64,000 bases of DNA from Candidatus Brockarchaeota archaeon (GTDB lineage: Archaea; Thermoproteota; EX4484-205; JAAOZP01), in assembly GCA_017601225.1 (NCBI GenBank), contig JAFNIX010000009.1:1-64000 (forward strand), given 5' to 3'. Of the stretch, positions 41,911 to 51,772 are shown piece by piece. Both the position numbers and the translations under genes were made by a program. Below the pieces are notes generated by a model that saw only the letters and a program-made list of their open reading frames with translations, made no database searches and had not been told where the DNA came from. Position 1 is the stretch's first letter. Every line of letters starts with the position of its first letter.

Positions 41911-43230
41911 TTAAAGAACAATCTTAGCTTCAGAGTTAACCTTCCTCCAATAGAGTTCGTATAATAAGCCTGAAGACTTAAGCTTTACCTCCTTTACGAA
42001 GCTGTCTTCAAGCCTTAATGATTCTGCGAAGGCATTGTTTGTAAGATTCTTCAATTCTTCCAGAGATGCTTTCCCATTAAGAAATTCCAACCTCAGCTCC
42101 TCAGCCTTATGGTGGAGACGAGCCTCTAAAGATTCTATCTGTTTACGTATCTTTGGAAAGTATTCTTTAAAGGAGCCAAGCATTCTCCGGCTTAACTTCT
42201 CATGGAGCCACCAGATCGAATCAGAGTCATAAAACCTATCCGGCGTCAGTTTCAAATCAGGCAGACCGGCCTCCATGAAGACCGGTTTGTAAACACTTAT
42301 GCAGGGAGTGGATGTTGCAGTAAACCAGTGGATCGGTACTTTCTCAAAAAGCTGGCTAATGTAGGAGGCCGCGGTCTGAGATGGCCTTGTAAGGATCCCC
42401 GCGTGCATACAGATATCCCTCATTGATCCTTTTGCCGGAGTAAATCCTTCACCCAGCATGTGGCTTCTCATAATGTTCTTAACGAGATAAACGTCTATCT
42501 CACCCATATTTCGTTCCAAGCAGCCTTGAGTATATGCATGCCTCTCCCTGCCGCGGGCGAAATGAGAGTAAAACCAGTCGGAATAGCATTTTGAGAAATC
42601 AAAATCCTTATCGTCCTTACACCAACCTTTCTCAACAGCATGCTCAATAATGTTTTTAGAAGCCAGGTCCCACTTGTTTTTAATGGTTAAAGCGTTGGAA
42701 ATGCTCCTTACGTTCTTTACTTTCTCAGCAACCCAGTATTTCCCAGCGGTCTCCAAGACCCATGCTTCCTGAGGATCCGCTATTATGAAAGAGTTGTGAT
42801 AATAAGTTTTGCTTTTAAACCCGCAGTTTCCGCCTTGGCCGAATTCCTCTAAGTATTTAACTATGAGCATGAGGGCTTCGTATGAGTTCCTGCATCTTTC
42901 TAAGGCTAGCCTTAGCAAATCCATCCCGGTTAGGCCCTTCTCAAGCTTATCCTCTCTGGTGAACACAGCCTCGTTTCCTATTGCCAACCCGAACTCGTTA
43001 ACACCCATTTCAGCCCCCCACATCCAGACCGGTCTTGAAATCATCACAGCATATGTTTGCTTTACCTGCGGAACCCTGATGTAAGTACAGTCCAAAAACT
43101 CCTCATCATGCTCCATTCGAGGATAGAACTCTAACGCTTGAGGCTCATTCGGCTCCCTGTCACTGTTCTTAGCGAAAATCGTAACCCCATCCTTAGTCGA
43201 GTTCTTAAGCACCACTAAAGTATCGCACAT
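41911..43230 (-). CDS. C69-family peptidase (secernin/PepD type)
   Basis: 439 residues of the N-terminal-nucleophile fold. MCDTLVVLKNSTKDGVTIFA shows Cys2, which becomes the nucleophile after Met removal, and AKNSDREPNEPQ is the conserved following segment. Also seen are WGAEMGVNEFGLAIGNEAVF and AWVLETAGKYWVAEKV. It is probably a cytosolic dipeptidase or amidohydrolase. No signal peptide is possible because the nucleophile is at position 2. The C-terminal helical region is long but normal for the family. Confidence 0.85.
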   Translation of the reverse strand: MCDTLVVLKNSTKDGVTIFAKNSDREPNEPQALEFYPRMEHDEEFLDCTYIRVPQVKQTYAVMISRPVWMWGAEMGVNEFGLAIGNEAVFTREDKLEKGLTGMDLLRLALERCRNSYEALMLIVKYLEEFGQGGNCGFKSKTYYHNSFIIADPQEAWVLETAGKYWVAEKVKNVRSISNALTIKNKWDLASKNIIEHAVEKGWCKDDKDFDFSKCYSDWFYSHFARGRERHAYTQGCLERNMGEIDVYLVKNIMRSHMLGEGFTPAKGSMRDICMHAGILTRPSQTAASYISQLFEKVPIHWFTATSTPCISVYKPVFMEAGLPDLKLTPDRFYDSDSIWWLHEKLSRRMLGSFKEYFPKIRKQIESLEARLHHKAEELRLEFLNGKASLEELKNLTNNAFAESLRLEDSFVKEVKLKSSGLLYELYWRKVNSEAKIVL

Positions 43231-43321
43231 GCTTTAGTTTAACTCATCAAGAGAAAATAAACTTTTTTTACATAAAAAGCGCGTGCGTAAAATTTCAAAC
43301 GAGAAGCCTTCCTGTAAACAT

Positions 43322-44320
43322 TCAGCGAGCTATTGAAGCCTCTAGGATTTTTGGGCATAACGGGTCCGGATTGTTGAATACCCCGTAACGCTTGTATGAT
43401 CTGGCGTAGCATCCTCCTCTACAAGTCTCACTCAAAGAGCAGTCTGGACACGGGTTACTCTCCAAGATTTCCCTGAGAACCCAGCTTGAACGCAGCTCCC
43501 GCCATGCTTCTGAAAGACTCTTGCTCCTAACATCCGAGACAACGATGTCAAGAGTGTCGCAGAGAAGAACCTCACCTCCAGGACCGATATCCATGTTTCT
43601 CTCAATTCTGCAGGAATCCCATGAAACATAGGGTGAACTTACTATAAGGCTGGCGAACGGCATACACCATAGAGTAATACGGAAGCCCAGCTCATCTGCC
43701 GCCTCACCAGCTAAGTGTAAAGCCTTGACACAGGAGTAAGCATCGGCATTCCAATCCTTGTCCGCTGCCCTTCCGAAAGGCATTACAGGGAGCAGTACTG
43801 CAGAGGAAGCTCCAAGCTTCTCTGCCAGCCGCACAAATTCTCCGGCTTCACCAGCATTCAAGCGAGAAATGGAGAATATGGGTGTGAAACCAACCTCCTC
43901 CTCCCTCAGAACACTTATGCTACGCATTAACATGTCCCATGCTCCTGGACCGCGCACAGCCTCATGCGTATTCTTAACGGCACCTTCCACGCTCGTGAAA
44001 ACATGGATCCCTAGCGAGCTTAGCCTCCTAGCCTTATCTCGGGTTATTCCAGACAGGTTTGTGAAGAGCGAAACGCTTATCCCATTTTCTGCAGCATCGA
44101 GTATCTCGAAAACATCTTTCCTGAGAAGCGGTTCCCCACCTGTTAAATGAAGGTTTCTAACACCCATTTCACAAGCTTCTTCAACCAGTTTTAAAACCCG
44201 TTCTTTGTCGAGTTCACTGCCCCAAGAGCGTGAGGAAACATAGCAATGCTCGCATCTAAGGTTGCACCTAGTTGTAAGCAGCCATGTTACGTACTCCGGG
44301 GGGCTTAGAGTTGGATTCAT
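43322..44320 (-). CDS. Radical SAM protein with SPASM-like C-terminus
   Basis: 332 residues from ATG 44320 (MNPTLSPPEYVTWLL), chosen over an in-frame ATG at 44410 because the family starts here and GGTGAG lies just upstream. TTRCNLRCEHCYVSS is the CxxxCxxC [4Fe-4S] loop, and HLTGGEPLLRKDV is the GGEP motif. The tail CPDCSLSETCRGGCY and DPLCP binds further Fe-S clusters. It resembles peptide- or heme-modifying SPASM enzymes; no precursor peptide gene was noticed nearby. Substrate unknown. Confidence 0.82.
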   Translation of the reverse strand: MNPTLSPPEYVTWLLTTRCNLRCEHCYVSSRSWGSELDKERVLKLVEEACEMGVRNLHLTGGEPLLRKDVFEILDAAENGISVSLFTNLSGITRDKARRLSSLGIHVFTSVEGAVKNTHEAVRGPGAWDMLMRSISVLREEEVGFTPIFSISRLNAGEAGEFVRLAEKLGASSAVLLPVMPFGRAADKDWNADAYSCVKALHLAGEAADELGFRITLWCMPFASLIVSSPYVSWDSCRIERNMDIGPGGEVLLCDTLDIVVSDVRSKSLSEAWRELRSSWVLREILESNPCPDCSLSETCRGGCYARSYKRYGVFNNPDPLCPKILEASIAR

Positions 44321-44916
44321 AGTCTCACCCGAGAATTTTGAAAGATTATGGCAGAGGTGAAGGTGAAAACGGGTTATTAATGCATTGCCGTGAAAAGAAT
44401 CCCACGTCAACCTCAGGGGAAGACTGTGGGAATTATCTTATAAAAACATTCATCAATCGCCAAAGCTATCTAAGCCTAACGTCGAAGCATGCGCCAGCTT
44501 GCAAGCCTGAATTAGCGTGAGTCGAAAGCTCATTTAAAAGCTCGTGAAGGCTAAAAGGTAAACCCGTGCCACTAAGTTATATGAGTCCTTCCGAGTTCCT
44601 TGAGCACGACCCGTTCTAAAAACGGAATATGGAATAATGCAAGGTTGCTTAATATAGCGGGAACTGCAAAGAACATGAAATCAGAATTTTTAGAGGAAGC
44701 ATTTTTAATCCTGCTTCCCATTAACGTGGTTAAAGCATGTACTGTTAAAAGAAGAACTAGATATTGAACTTAGTTTGGGTTCAGAGGAAGGAATAAGGTT
44801 TCCATTCGAACGCTGATAGGGTAGACCGAGGTATGAGGCGTGAACACTCACAGGACTAATGGGTTGATTTTAATCGCTATGAAAAACTTAAATTGCTACC
44901 TGATGGTTGCCCCCTT
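44321..44916. other. Long intergenic region, no gene recognised
   Basis: About 600 bases between divergent genes. I find no ORF with family resemblance, no tRNA and no strong repeat; a small CCGTT/AACGG hairpin lies near 44610-44630. Promoters for the radical SAM and permease genes should be at the two ends. Confidence 0.4.
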
Positions 44917-45741
44917 GTGAACGTGGTTGAAGCCATAAGCCTCATCCTTATCGCATTCGCTTCTACAACACTGCTTTCAGCCGTTGGGTTGGCGGGCGGC
45001 GTGCTAATAGTCCCGGCCTTAATCCTGATTTTCAGGCTAGAATCAAGGTATGCTTCAGGCACAAGTATTTTCGCAATAATATTCGGAATCTTCTCCGCAG
45101 CATTCACGTATTTCAGACAGAGGAGGGTCGATGTGAAGCTCGCCCTGCTATTTGACACACTCGATATACTGGGTGTGGTAGCAGGAGCGTACTTAGCTGT
45201 TATCCTACCATCCTTGGTTACAGCCCTCCTCATGGGAGTTTTTCTAATATTTTCAGCATGGAGGCTCTGGGCGGGCGGCGTTAAGCATCCTAAAAACTTT
45301 GAGAGGAGGAGACGGAGAATAGCTATTAAGCGACGTCTGACAGATAGGGAGGGAAATATCTACGAGTATGAGCTCGGTGTTCCTGAGCTAGCCTTATCCC
45401 AGCTTGCAAGCATCTTGAGCGGTGTTGCCACTGGCCTATTCGGAATAGGAGGGGGAGCGGTGGATACGACTGTGATGATGCTGATCGGAGTCCCGCCTCA
45501 CGTAGCTGTAGCCACATCAGTTTTCGGAATGACTATAACGAAGATCGCCGGTCTTTTCTCACATCTTGCTTTAGGAAACGTTTTGCCGGAATACGGCGTG
45601 CCCCTTGCAGTCGGAGCCACACTGGGAGGGCAGCTTGGCCCAAGGATTTCTAAGAGACTCAGGCCTCTGATGCTTAGAAAGGCTTTAAGCATAGTTGTTC
45701 TCATCGTAGGTCTCAGAATGATCACACTATGGTTTGGATGA
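44917..45741 (+). CDS. TauE/SafE-family permease
   Basis: About 274 residues from GTG 44917 (a TTG at 44893 is also in frame). Eight or so transmembrane helices; the two repeats carry SAVGLAGGVLIVPALILIF and ATGLFGIGGGAVDTTVMML, the Gly-rich TauE/SafE motifs. Between them is a basic loop (FERRRRRIAIKRRLTDREG). The family moves sulfite, sulfoacetate and other organosulfur anions; substrate not determined. The gene is next to the UroD-family cluster but convergent with it, so a link is uncertain. Confidence 0.82.
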   Translation: MNVVEAISLILIAFASTTLLSAVGLAGGVLIVPALILIFRLESRYASGTSIFAIIFGIFSAAFTYFRQRRVDVKLALLFDTLDILGVVAGAYLAVILPSLVTALLMGVFLIFSAWRLWAGGVKHPKNFERRRRRIAIKRRLTDREGNIYEYELGVPELALSQLASILSGVATGLFGIGGGAVDTTVMMLIGVPPHVAVATSVFGMTITKIAGLFSHLALGNVLPEYGVPLAVGATLGGQLGPRISKRLRPLMLRKALSIVVLIVGLRMITLWFG

Positions 45742-45777
45742 GACGAGGCGCGTTAGTCATTGTTTTCACATATCGGT

Positions 45778-46857
45778 TCAACCATAATAATTCATGAAGT
45801 CTTCGAAAGCTGTGCAAACAGCGTCTATGTTTTCAAGCGGTACATCCTCATGTATCTCGGAATACATCATTAAGCCACCTTTCTCAGAGCCCAGTTTGAC
45901 AACAGCCTCTCCTATGTGGCTCCTGATTGCTTCAGGACTGCCGAAGGGAACTATGTGTTGACGGTCTATGTCCAGGTCGATGCAAACCCTCCCCTTAATC
46001 CTCTCTCTAATATTGTCTATCCCGTTAACCCTATCCTGAATGTTTAAGACTGAAACACCCGCCTCTATCAGAGCATCAGCCACCTCCATTATGTGGCCGT
46101 CAGTATGAAGGTAAACCCTTATCCCTGAACCCCTGACCCTCTGAAATATTTTCCTGTAAGAAGGATATATGAACCTTCTGAAGGTTTTGACGCTTATAGG
46201 CATTCGGTCTTGAAGACCAAGGTCGTCCCCGAAAGAAACCATGTCCACCTTGAGCCGGATTAATCTTTCAACCAGGGCGAGATTGTATTCGGTCAACATC
46301 TCTATTAGTTTTTCAAGCTGACCGATGTTTCTAACGAAGTCTACCATCAGGTTTTCAAAGCCCCTTAGATAATAGAGTCTTTGAAAGAAGAAGCCGTGAG
46401 GCATGCTTCCGACAACAATATCATCAGTGCTTCTCGCCCTATCTATTCTCTCCTCAATCGCATCCCACGGGTCCACTCCACCACCCTCCTGAACAATCCC
46501 CCTCTCCGGGTCTGGCAGACTGTATTGCGCTAAGTCAGCCCAATCCTTCAAAGGATGCTTCACAACCTGCCCCTGGAGTCCGCTTATGTTGAACCTCCAT
46601 AAGCATCCGAAAGCGTCTAGAACTTCTCTTCCTCTGACCCTGGATCCGAAATCGTTGAAGTTAACACTCCCTCTTTTGAATGCTGGGAAAAGCCTAGTAT
46701 GCCTAGCAAGCAGGTCCTCAAGCTTCTCTCTATACTTGTTCCAAGTTGTTGGAAAGATTCCAACTCTACACGGAATCCATCCGCAACCATTCATGTCTAT
46801 GACTCTAAGCTTCTTCTCCCTGATGCTCAAAACCGAAGAACGACGGTTTTCAATCAA
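45778..46857 (-). CDS. Uroporphyrinogen decarboxylase-family protein (HxD type)
   Basis: 359 residues. The TIM barrel has VDMVSFGDDLGLQDRMPISV, then VYLHTDGHIMEVADALIEAG with HxD in place of the zinc HxC of MtaA-like methyltransferases, then LMMYSEIHEDVPLENID. The N-terminal region around GVDPWDAIEERI and the FFQRLYYLRGFENLMVDF helix are normal for the family. It is a predicted methyltransferase or lyase; substrate unknown. Convergent with TauE and divergent from the next UroD gene. Confidence 0.7.
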   Translation of the reverse strand: MIENRRSSVLSIREKKLRVIDMNGCGWIPCRVGIFPTTWNKYREKLEDLLARHTRLFPAFKRGSVNFNDFGSRVRGREVLDAFGCLWRFNISGLQGQVVKHPLKDWADLAQYSLPDPERGIVQEGGGVDPWDAIEERIDRARSTDDIVVGSMPHGFFFQRLYYLRGFENLMVDFVRNIGQLEKLIEMLTEYNLALVERLIRLKVDMVSFGDDLGLQDRMPISVKTFRRFIYPSYRKIFQRVRGSGIRVYLHTDGHIMEVADALIEAGVSVLNIQDRVNGIDNIRERIKGRVCIDLDIDRQHIVPFGSPEAIRSHIGEAVVKLGSEKGGLMMYSEIHEDVPLENIDAVCTAFEDFMNYYG

Positions 46858-46941
46858 GCTTTAAACCTTACTTGTTTTTAATTCCTGTTTTCCGCCTAGG
46901 GCTTAAAACTTAAGTATCAGCATGCGCTCGTTGAAGGAAAC

Positions 46942-48051
46942 GTGTCGAGAAACCCAGATATAAGCAGGCTGCTTAAAGTCCTTCTGAGAGAGGGAGAACC
47001 CGACAGAGTACCTTTCTACGAGCATTTCGTGGACAACGAGGTTATTGAGGCTTTAACCGGTAAGCCGGTGTCGAAGGCTTTAGCCGAGGGAGGTTTAGGC
47101 TCAGAAAGATACCTAGAGATCCTGGTTGACTTTTATGCTAGGCTTGGATACGACTATGTTCCAATGGAGGTACCCCCTAATCTTCCCAGGACGAATAAAC
47201 TGCAGACTAATGATGTTGCTTATCTTTCTCGCGGGAAAAGGGTTTGGGAGGATGAGAATAAAGGGGTGATTGAAACAATTGAGGATTTTGAAAAATACCC
47301 TTGGCCCAAACCTGAGGAGGCACTGGATTTTTCAGTGTTTGAAAAGCTTAGGAGGAAACTGCCGGAAGGCATGGGGGTTGTGGGCGGGGTTGCCGGAGGG
47401 TTCTTCGAGCATGTGAGCTGGCTGATGGGGCTTGGAAAACTCTGCAGGGCCGTGCACCTAGATAGGAAGCTTGTTGAAAAAATGTTCAGCAAGACCGCCT
47501 CGCTCATACTTGCCTTAGACGAGACAATAGTTAGGGAGGGGTATATTGATGCCCTGAGAATGGGTGACGACCTAGGCTATAAGACCGGCACGTTCCTGCC
47601 ACCTAGGATTCTAAGGGAATACGTTTTCCCGAACTACAAGAGGTTGGCAGACCTGGCTCATGGAAGAGGACTTCCCTTCATAATACATTCCTGTGGAAAC
47701 CTGTATACTCCTGACGGAACTGGGAGAACAGTGATGGATGATCTTGTAGAGAACGTGGGGATAGATGCTAAACATTCTTTCGAGGACAACATAATGCCGG
47801 TATACGAGGTTAAGGAAAAGTACAGGGGGAAGATAGCGGTTTTGGGCGGTGTAGACATGAACAAGCTTGTTCAACTGTCGGAGAAAAACCTAAGGGAGCA
47901 CGTTAGGCTAATTATTAAGAAGTGTGCACCGGGAGGCGCCTATGCTCTAGGCTCTGGAAACACGATAGCCAACTATGTGCCTTTAGAAAACTACCTAGCT
48001 ATGCTTGACGAAGGCTTTAGAATCGGAACATATCCGGTAAGGGTTAGTTGA
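46942..48051 (+). CDS. Uroporphyrinogen decarboxylase-family protein (HxC type)
   Basis: 369 residues from GTG 46942. YVPMEVPPNLPRT, DALRMGDDLGYKTGTFLPPR and PFIIHSCGNLYTPDG, with His and Cys spaced as in MtaA zinc sites, mark a corrinoid-methyltransferase-like barrel. The third cysteine expected later is not at its usual place (GSGNTIANYVPLENY). The nearby KKCAPGG may serve. Among the four family members in this window it is the one most likely to move methyl groups. It ends in a GTYPVRVS motif shared with the next gene. Confidence 0.72.
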   Translation: MSRNPDISRLLKVLLREGEPDRVPFYEHFVDNEVIEALTGKPVSKALAEGGLGSERYLEILVDFYARLGYDYVPMEVPPNLPRTNKLQTNDVAYLSRGKRVWEDENKGVIETIEDFEKYPWPKPEEALDFSVFEKLRRKLPEGMGVVGGVAGGFFEHVSWLMGLGKLCRAVHLDRKLVEKMFSKTASLILALDETIVREGYIDALRMGDDLGYKTGTFLPPRILREYVFPNYKRLADLAHGRGLPFIIHSCGNLYTPDGTGRTVMDDLVENVGIDAKHSFEDNIMPVYEVKEKYRGKIAVLGGVDMNKLVQLSEKNLREHVRLIIKKCAPGGAYALGSGNTIANYVPLENYLAMLDEGFRIGTYPVRVS

Positions 48052-48060
48052 TAAGCTTTT

Positions 48061-49224
48061 TCAGCATGCGCTGGACTTGATCTTGTCCAAGTGTTTGAAG
48101 TTCTCTCTCCTTACCGGATATCTTCCAACCTTTTTAGCGTATTCAACCTCATACCTTAAGCGTTCAGGAGGCACGTTGGCATATGTCTCACCACCGTTGT
48201 CGAAAACATAGCCGCCACCGGGTGCGGCGTGAAAAATGCATTTCTCAACCTCAAGCTCAATTTTTTCAAACGAGCCGGCGACTAGAGTCCTCCAGTCAGC
48301 GTTTCCATTAAAGAACACTTTTCCCTTAAATGCTTCAGCAACCGTTTTAATATTGTTCTCAACACCGACATCAGCCTCGTTTATCCTGTAAACTTTGACA
48401 AGTATATCCGTTATGTGGTCCATGTGAGAATCCATATGCAGATACCGGTGGTTAGTGCCGTGCCGCTCGTAAAGCCGAAGGTTGTAAGGCAGAGTAAACT
48501 CCTCGTACATCCTCCTATTCAAGTAGCCTGAATGGTCATCAGCCAAGCCGAGGCTTCCCGGCCCTGATCCTGAAAGCTCATAATAGTATTCCTGAAGAAC
48601 GTTGAAAGCCTCCTCCAGTTTTCTGAAAAGCCTATGCATCTCACCAGGGTTCTCGTAGAGCCACCGGTACAGTTTTTCAGGCCCGGTTAAAGAGCCAGCC
48701 GCTGAAACCGGTGGATGTATCTGAAGCCAGCCGCCGACTGGAAGACCATCATAGTTTCTCCGGACGAGCTGCCTAAACTTTTCAAGCTTCTCATAGTAGT
48801 CTTGAATCCCCTTGTGGCGACGTGGATCCGGAACCTCCAGCCTGTCAATATCCTCAAGAGTCTTAATACGGGGGACTATCCAGGGGCTGAGCCAAGGGTT
48901 TCCTTCATCAGGTATTTCAATCCTGCAGTCGAAAACAATGCCTTCAGATACGGCTCCCAGGTCGAGATGCACCCCTATCTCCGTTAAATCGTCTTTAAGC
49001 CATTTCAACCTCCATTTCAACCCTTTCACCTGAGCATCCAGCATTATGTTCATGTTATTATAATATTCGGCAAACGTATAGCCGAAGATCTTAGCATAAT
49101 AGGGACCGCCCAGCCCTATTATCACTGGAACCCTGTCAGGCTCCGTAAACTGAGCTGCTTTCTCAACACGTCTCCTATTCTCCTCAAGAATGCTTGAATA
49201 CTTGTCTTGGCTGAAAGGCTCCAT
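48061..49224 (-). CDS. Uroporphyrinogen decarboxylase-family protein (HxD type, longer)
   Basis: 387 residues. The barrel contains GSLGLADDHSGYLNRRMYEE, then HRYLHMDSHMDHITDILV, where HxD again replaces HxC. AAPGGGYVFDNGGETYANV and a VGRYPVRR end are shared with the 46942 protein, so the two are likely sister genes. The stops of the two genes converge only 9 nt apart. Function as a methyl- or carboxyl-transferring enzyme is a family-level inference. Confidence 0.7.
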   Translation of the reverse strand: MEPFSQDKYSSILEENRRRVEKAAQFTEPDRVPVIIGLGGPYYAKIFGYTFAEYYNNMNIMLDAQVKGLKWRLKWLKDDLTEIGVHLDLGAVSEGIVFDCRIEIPDEGNPWLSPWIVPRIKTLEDIDRLEVPDPRRHKGIQDYYEKLEKFRQLVRRNYDGLPVGGWLQIHPPVSAAGSLTGPEKLYRWLYENPGEMHRLFRKLEEAFNVLQEYYYELSGSGPGSLGLADDHSGYLNRRMYEEFTLPYNLRLYERHGTNHRYLHMDSHMDHITDILVKVYRINEADVGVENNIKTVAEAFKGKVFFNGNADWRTLVAGSFEKIELEVEKCIFHAAPGGGYVFDNGGETYANVPPERLRYEVEYAKKVGRYPVRRENFKHLDKIKSSAC

Positions 49225-49367
49225 CAGTAATGCTCAATAAAGCATCCTATTAAATTTAAGCTGCCGGAAGAATACGACCCGGGAATCGCCTATGTGCTTA
49301 ATTCTAGGGCGGGCGGTTGCGATGCTCTTAAATATGTCTGCAGCTAGGCGGGAATGGTGAAAGCCTG

Positions 49368-51326
49368 ATGAAGAATAGAATCTTCCCGCCTTTCAATAAG
49401 CCTGGGAAGCTTAAGGTACTTGACGTCCGCCCTTATTCCTGGCATGAACAGATGACGATAACTTGCGCACAGGGCTTGATCAACCGTGTTAGGCCAAGAG
49501 TCTATCTGGTGTTCGACGATTACGTTGACAGACTGTGGCTGTCAATCTACATGAAAAGATACGGTGTGAAGCACGGGGAAGTTAACAGCCTCTACGAGCT
49601 ACTATCATCCTTTAAAAAGGAAATATCAGGGTTCGTGGTTTACGACGATAACATGCTGCACTCTGCAAACGTTGCCATGACTTACGGGAGTATTCACAAC
49701 GCGGTTCCAGCTTCCCCCGAGGTTGCGGAAAGGCTTTCTGAAGCAGGCTTCAGGAGAGTAGCCGACTTCAGGGGGAGATGGAGAGACAGGCTTGAAGCCT
49801 ACGAATGGGCTTTTAAAAACCTGATGCAGCAGTGTAACAGGAGGATTGTTGGAAGCATGTGTGTAGACCCTCCTTTAACATCCTTCACGAATAAGCATCA
49901 TGTTAGAGATTATCTTGTCGCTGTGAAAGCATTCTCGTTCGATCTCTCCACCAAGATTAGGGACCGCCGCGAAGTAGAATTGTTCGACAGAATACTTAGC
50001 TCTTTCGACTCCCTAGGGGTGGTTTTAGGGTGGCACTGCATCAGGGACCTGGAGTCAGAGGCTGTTGCAAGAGCCTCGAGAAACGGTTTCTTCGTGCTTT
50101 GCAACCTACATTCTCCAAACTTGAGTGTCCACTCGGGTATAAAGACCGATTTCAAGTTTAAGCAGAATCATGCCAGCAAAGTAAAATTGGAGGAGAAGGT
50201 TTACGTGGTTTTCGTACAGTCCGACGGAGACGCTATTTGGGCGATGAACAATTTTCAAAACCTTAACTGGCTTGACAGCCAGAGGGGAAGGTTTCCGTAC
50301 ACGTGGGAGGTCCAACCTCTGCTGCTTGATCTGGCACCCGGGATTCTGGAACACTACTATAGGACTGCGACCACTAATGATTATTTCATAGCTGGGCCCT
50401 CTGGAGCAGGCTATACTGCACCAAGCATTAACAAGCGTCTCGACGAGTTTCTCGAGCAGACTAGAAGTTATATGGAGGCATGCGGTTTGAAGTCTATATT
50501 GATCATGAACCGTAACCCCCGAGTAGCTTACCAGGAGCTTGAAGACCCGAGAATACCTGAGGCCTTTGCCAAAAAGCTTGAAAACTGTTATGGATTCCTA
50601 CATGGCTACGCGGGGTCGGCTTTCGAGCAGGCAGTCTTCGTTAACAATACGCCCTATGTTCACACCACGCTCTACGCTTCCGCTTCAACAGATATTCTGA
50701 AAGAGCTGAAGAGGCTTGTTGAAAACTGTGGAACAAGGCCATTATTCGTCTCAATCCACGTTAGAGAAGAGGTTAAAATGCCAGTTTTACGCAGCGTGAT
50801 AGAAAAATTGGATGAGGAAACATACAGGGTTGTGAAGATGGATGAATTCATGCTTGCCCTGAAAAAGGCTTATGAAAAAGGCGTGTTTAAACAAGGCTTT
50901 TCAGAATCAGCCAGAGAACATCTTAAAGAAAACGGTAAAACAATCTGGGAAAACTATCATCATAGGGTTGAACGCTTGGAGAAGCTTGTTGAAATGGACG
51001 AGCAGAAAATGCTGGCGGAGTACAACTCAGAAGGGTATGGTTTCACCATGGAAGAGTTGCCGGATCTTCTAGCTTACGATGCGGTTGAGACAGCACTACG
51101 GCTTGTCCAGGCTGCGCTGAACATTAAGGGTGTCTATGTTAACAGCATTGAGAAGAGCGTTGAAGACTTTCTGAAGGAGTACAGCGAGCTTCCAGAAGCG
51201 CAGATAGTTAAAACAGTCTTTGAAACTTGGAGAAACTGGGAGAAATTAAGGTTCAGCATGGAAGAGGCGAGGACGCTGGCGAGAATAGTTATCCTGTTCG
51301 CGAAGACTCTTAGCTTAAAGATTTAG
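49368..51326 (+). CDS. GxGYxYP-family protein
   Basis: 652 residues without signal peptide. The N-terminal LDVRPYSWHEQMTITCAQGL and RPRVYLVFDDYVDRLWL are typical of the GxGYxYP family, and the name-giving motif reads GPSGAGYTAPS here, with Ala instead of the second Tyr. VVFVQSDGDAIWAMNNFQN and FVSIHVREEVKMP support a TIM-like barrel with acidic residues. The family is thought to be glycoside-hydrolase-like, but no activity is established. The C-terminal ~170 residues are helical and may be lineage-specific. TATA-like CTTAAATAT lies at 49327-49335. Confidence 0.65.
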   Translation: MKNRIFPPFNKPGKLKVLDVRPYSWHEQMTITCAQGLINRVRPRVYLVFDDYVDRLWLSIYMKRYGVKHGEVNSLYELLSSFKKEISGFVVYDDNMLHSANVAMTYGSIHNAVPASPEVAERLSEAGFRRVADFRGRWRDRLEAYEWAFKNLMQQCNRRIVGSMCVDPPLTSFTNKHHVRDYLVAVKAFSFDLSTKIRDRREVELFDRILSSFDSLGVVLGWHCIRDLESEAVARASRNGFFVLCNLHSPNLSVHSGIKTDFKFKQNHASKVKLEEKVYVVFVQSDGDAIWAMNNFQNLNWLDSQRGRFPYTWEVQPLLLDLAPGILEHYYRTATTNDYFIAGPSGAGYTAPSINKRLDEFLEQTRSYMEACGLKSILIMNRNPRVAYQELEDPRIPEAFAKKLENCYGFLHGYAGSAFEQAVFVNNTPYVHTTLYASASTDILKELKRLVENCGTRPLFVSIHVREEVKMPVLRSVIEKLDEETYRVVKMDEFMLALKKAYEKGVFKQGFSESAREHLKENGKTIWENYHHRVERLEKLVEMDEQKMLAEYNSEGYGFTMEELPDLLAYDAVETALRLVQAALNIKGVYVNSIEKSVEDFLKEYSELPEAQIVKTVFETWRNWEKLRFSMEEARTLARIVILFAKTLSLKI

Positions 51327-51376
51327 AATGCTTTACATGGCGGTATGCTAAACTTTCCAGCCATAGCGTCCCACAT

Positions 51377-51763
51377 TCATGTGAGAAGCACGGCGACAGC
51401 TATTGCAACATCGCTTGTCCTATCGTGGCTTAAGCTGATCAGAATGCTTCTTGCACCCTTCTCGCGAAGAAGACTGATAAGAGGTTTGCTCATAACTACT
51501 CTAACCTCCTGGTCGACGGCTTCAATCTCAACACCCCTCCACCCGAGGCGACTCCTGCTATGATAACCTAGTGCTTTGAAAACCGCCTCCTTAGCTGCAA
51601 ACCTGGCGGCCAGCCTCTCGTAAGAATAGCCCGATTTAAAACAGTATTCGAGCTCTCTTTCCGTGAAAACTCTTTTTAGGAAACGTGCGCCACATTTCTC
51701 TATAGCCCTCTTAACTCTGCTTATCGAAACAACGTCTACTCCAACCCCGATTATCAAGCCCAT
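51377..51763 (-). CDS. acpS: Holo-[acyl-carrier-protein] synthase
   Basis: 128 residues of the AcpS phosphopantetheinyl transferase family. GVGVDVVSISRV contains D10, and RFAAKEAVFKALG contains E59, the two metal ligands of the E. coli enzyme (D9, E58). SLSHD near residue 114 is the third signature. It transfers 4'-phosphopantetheine from CoA to the Ser of ACP. The acp gene lies just 9 nt upstream in the same operon, so its partner is clear. This pair is rare in archaea. Confidence 0.9.
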   Translation of the reverse strand: MGLIIGVGVDVVSISRVKRAIEKCGARFLKRVFTERELEYCFKSGYSYERLAARFAAKEAVFKALGYHSRSRLGWRGVEIEAVDQEVRVVMSKPLISLLREKGARSILISLSHDRTSDVAIAVAVLLT

Positions 51764-51772
51764 CTAGATGCG

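Noticed and set aside
44321..44916. Possible tRNA or small RNA in the long gap
   Set aside because: No acceptor stem with T-loop pattern could be found; only a weak 5-bp hairpin is present.
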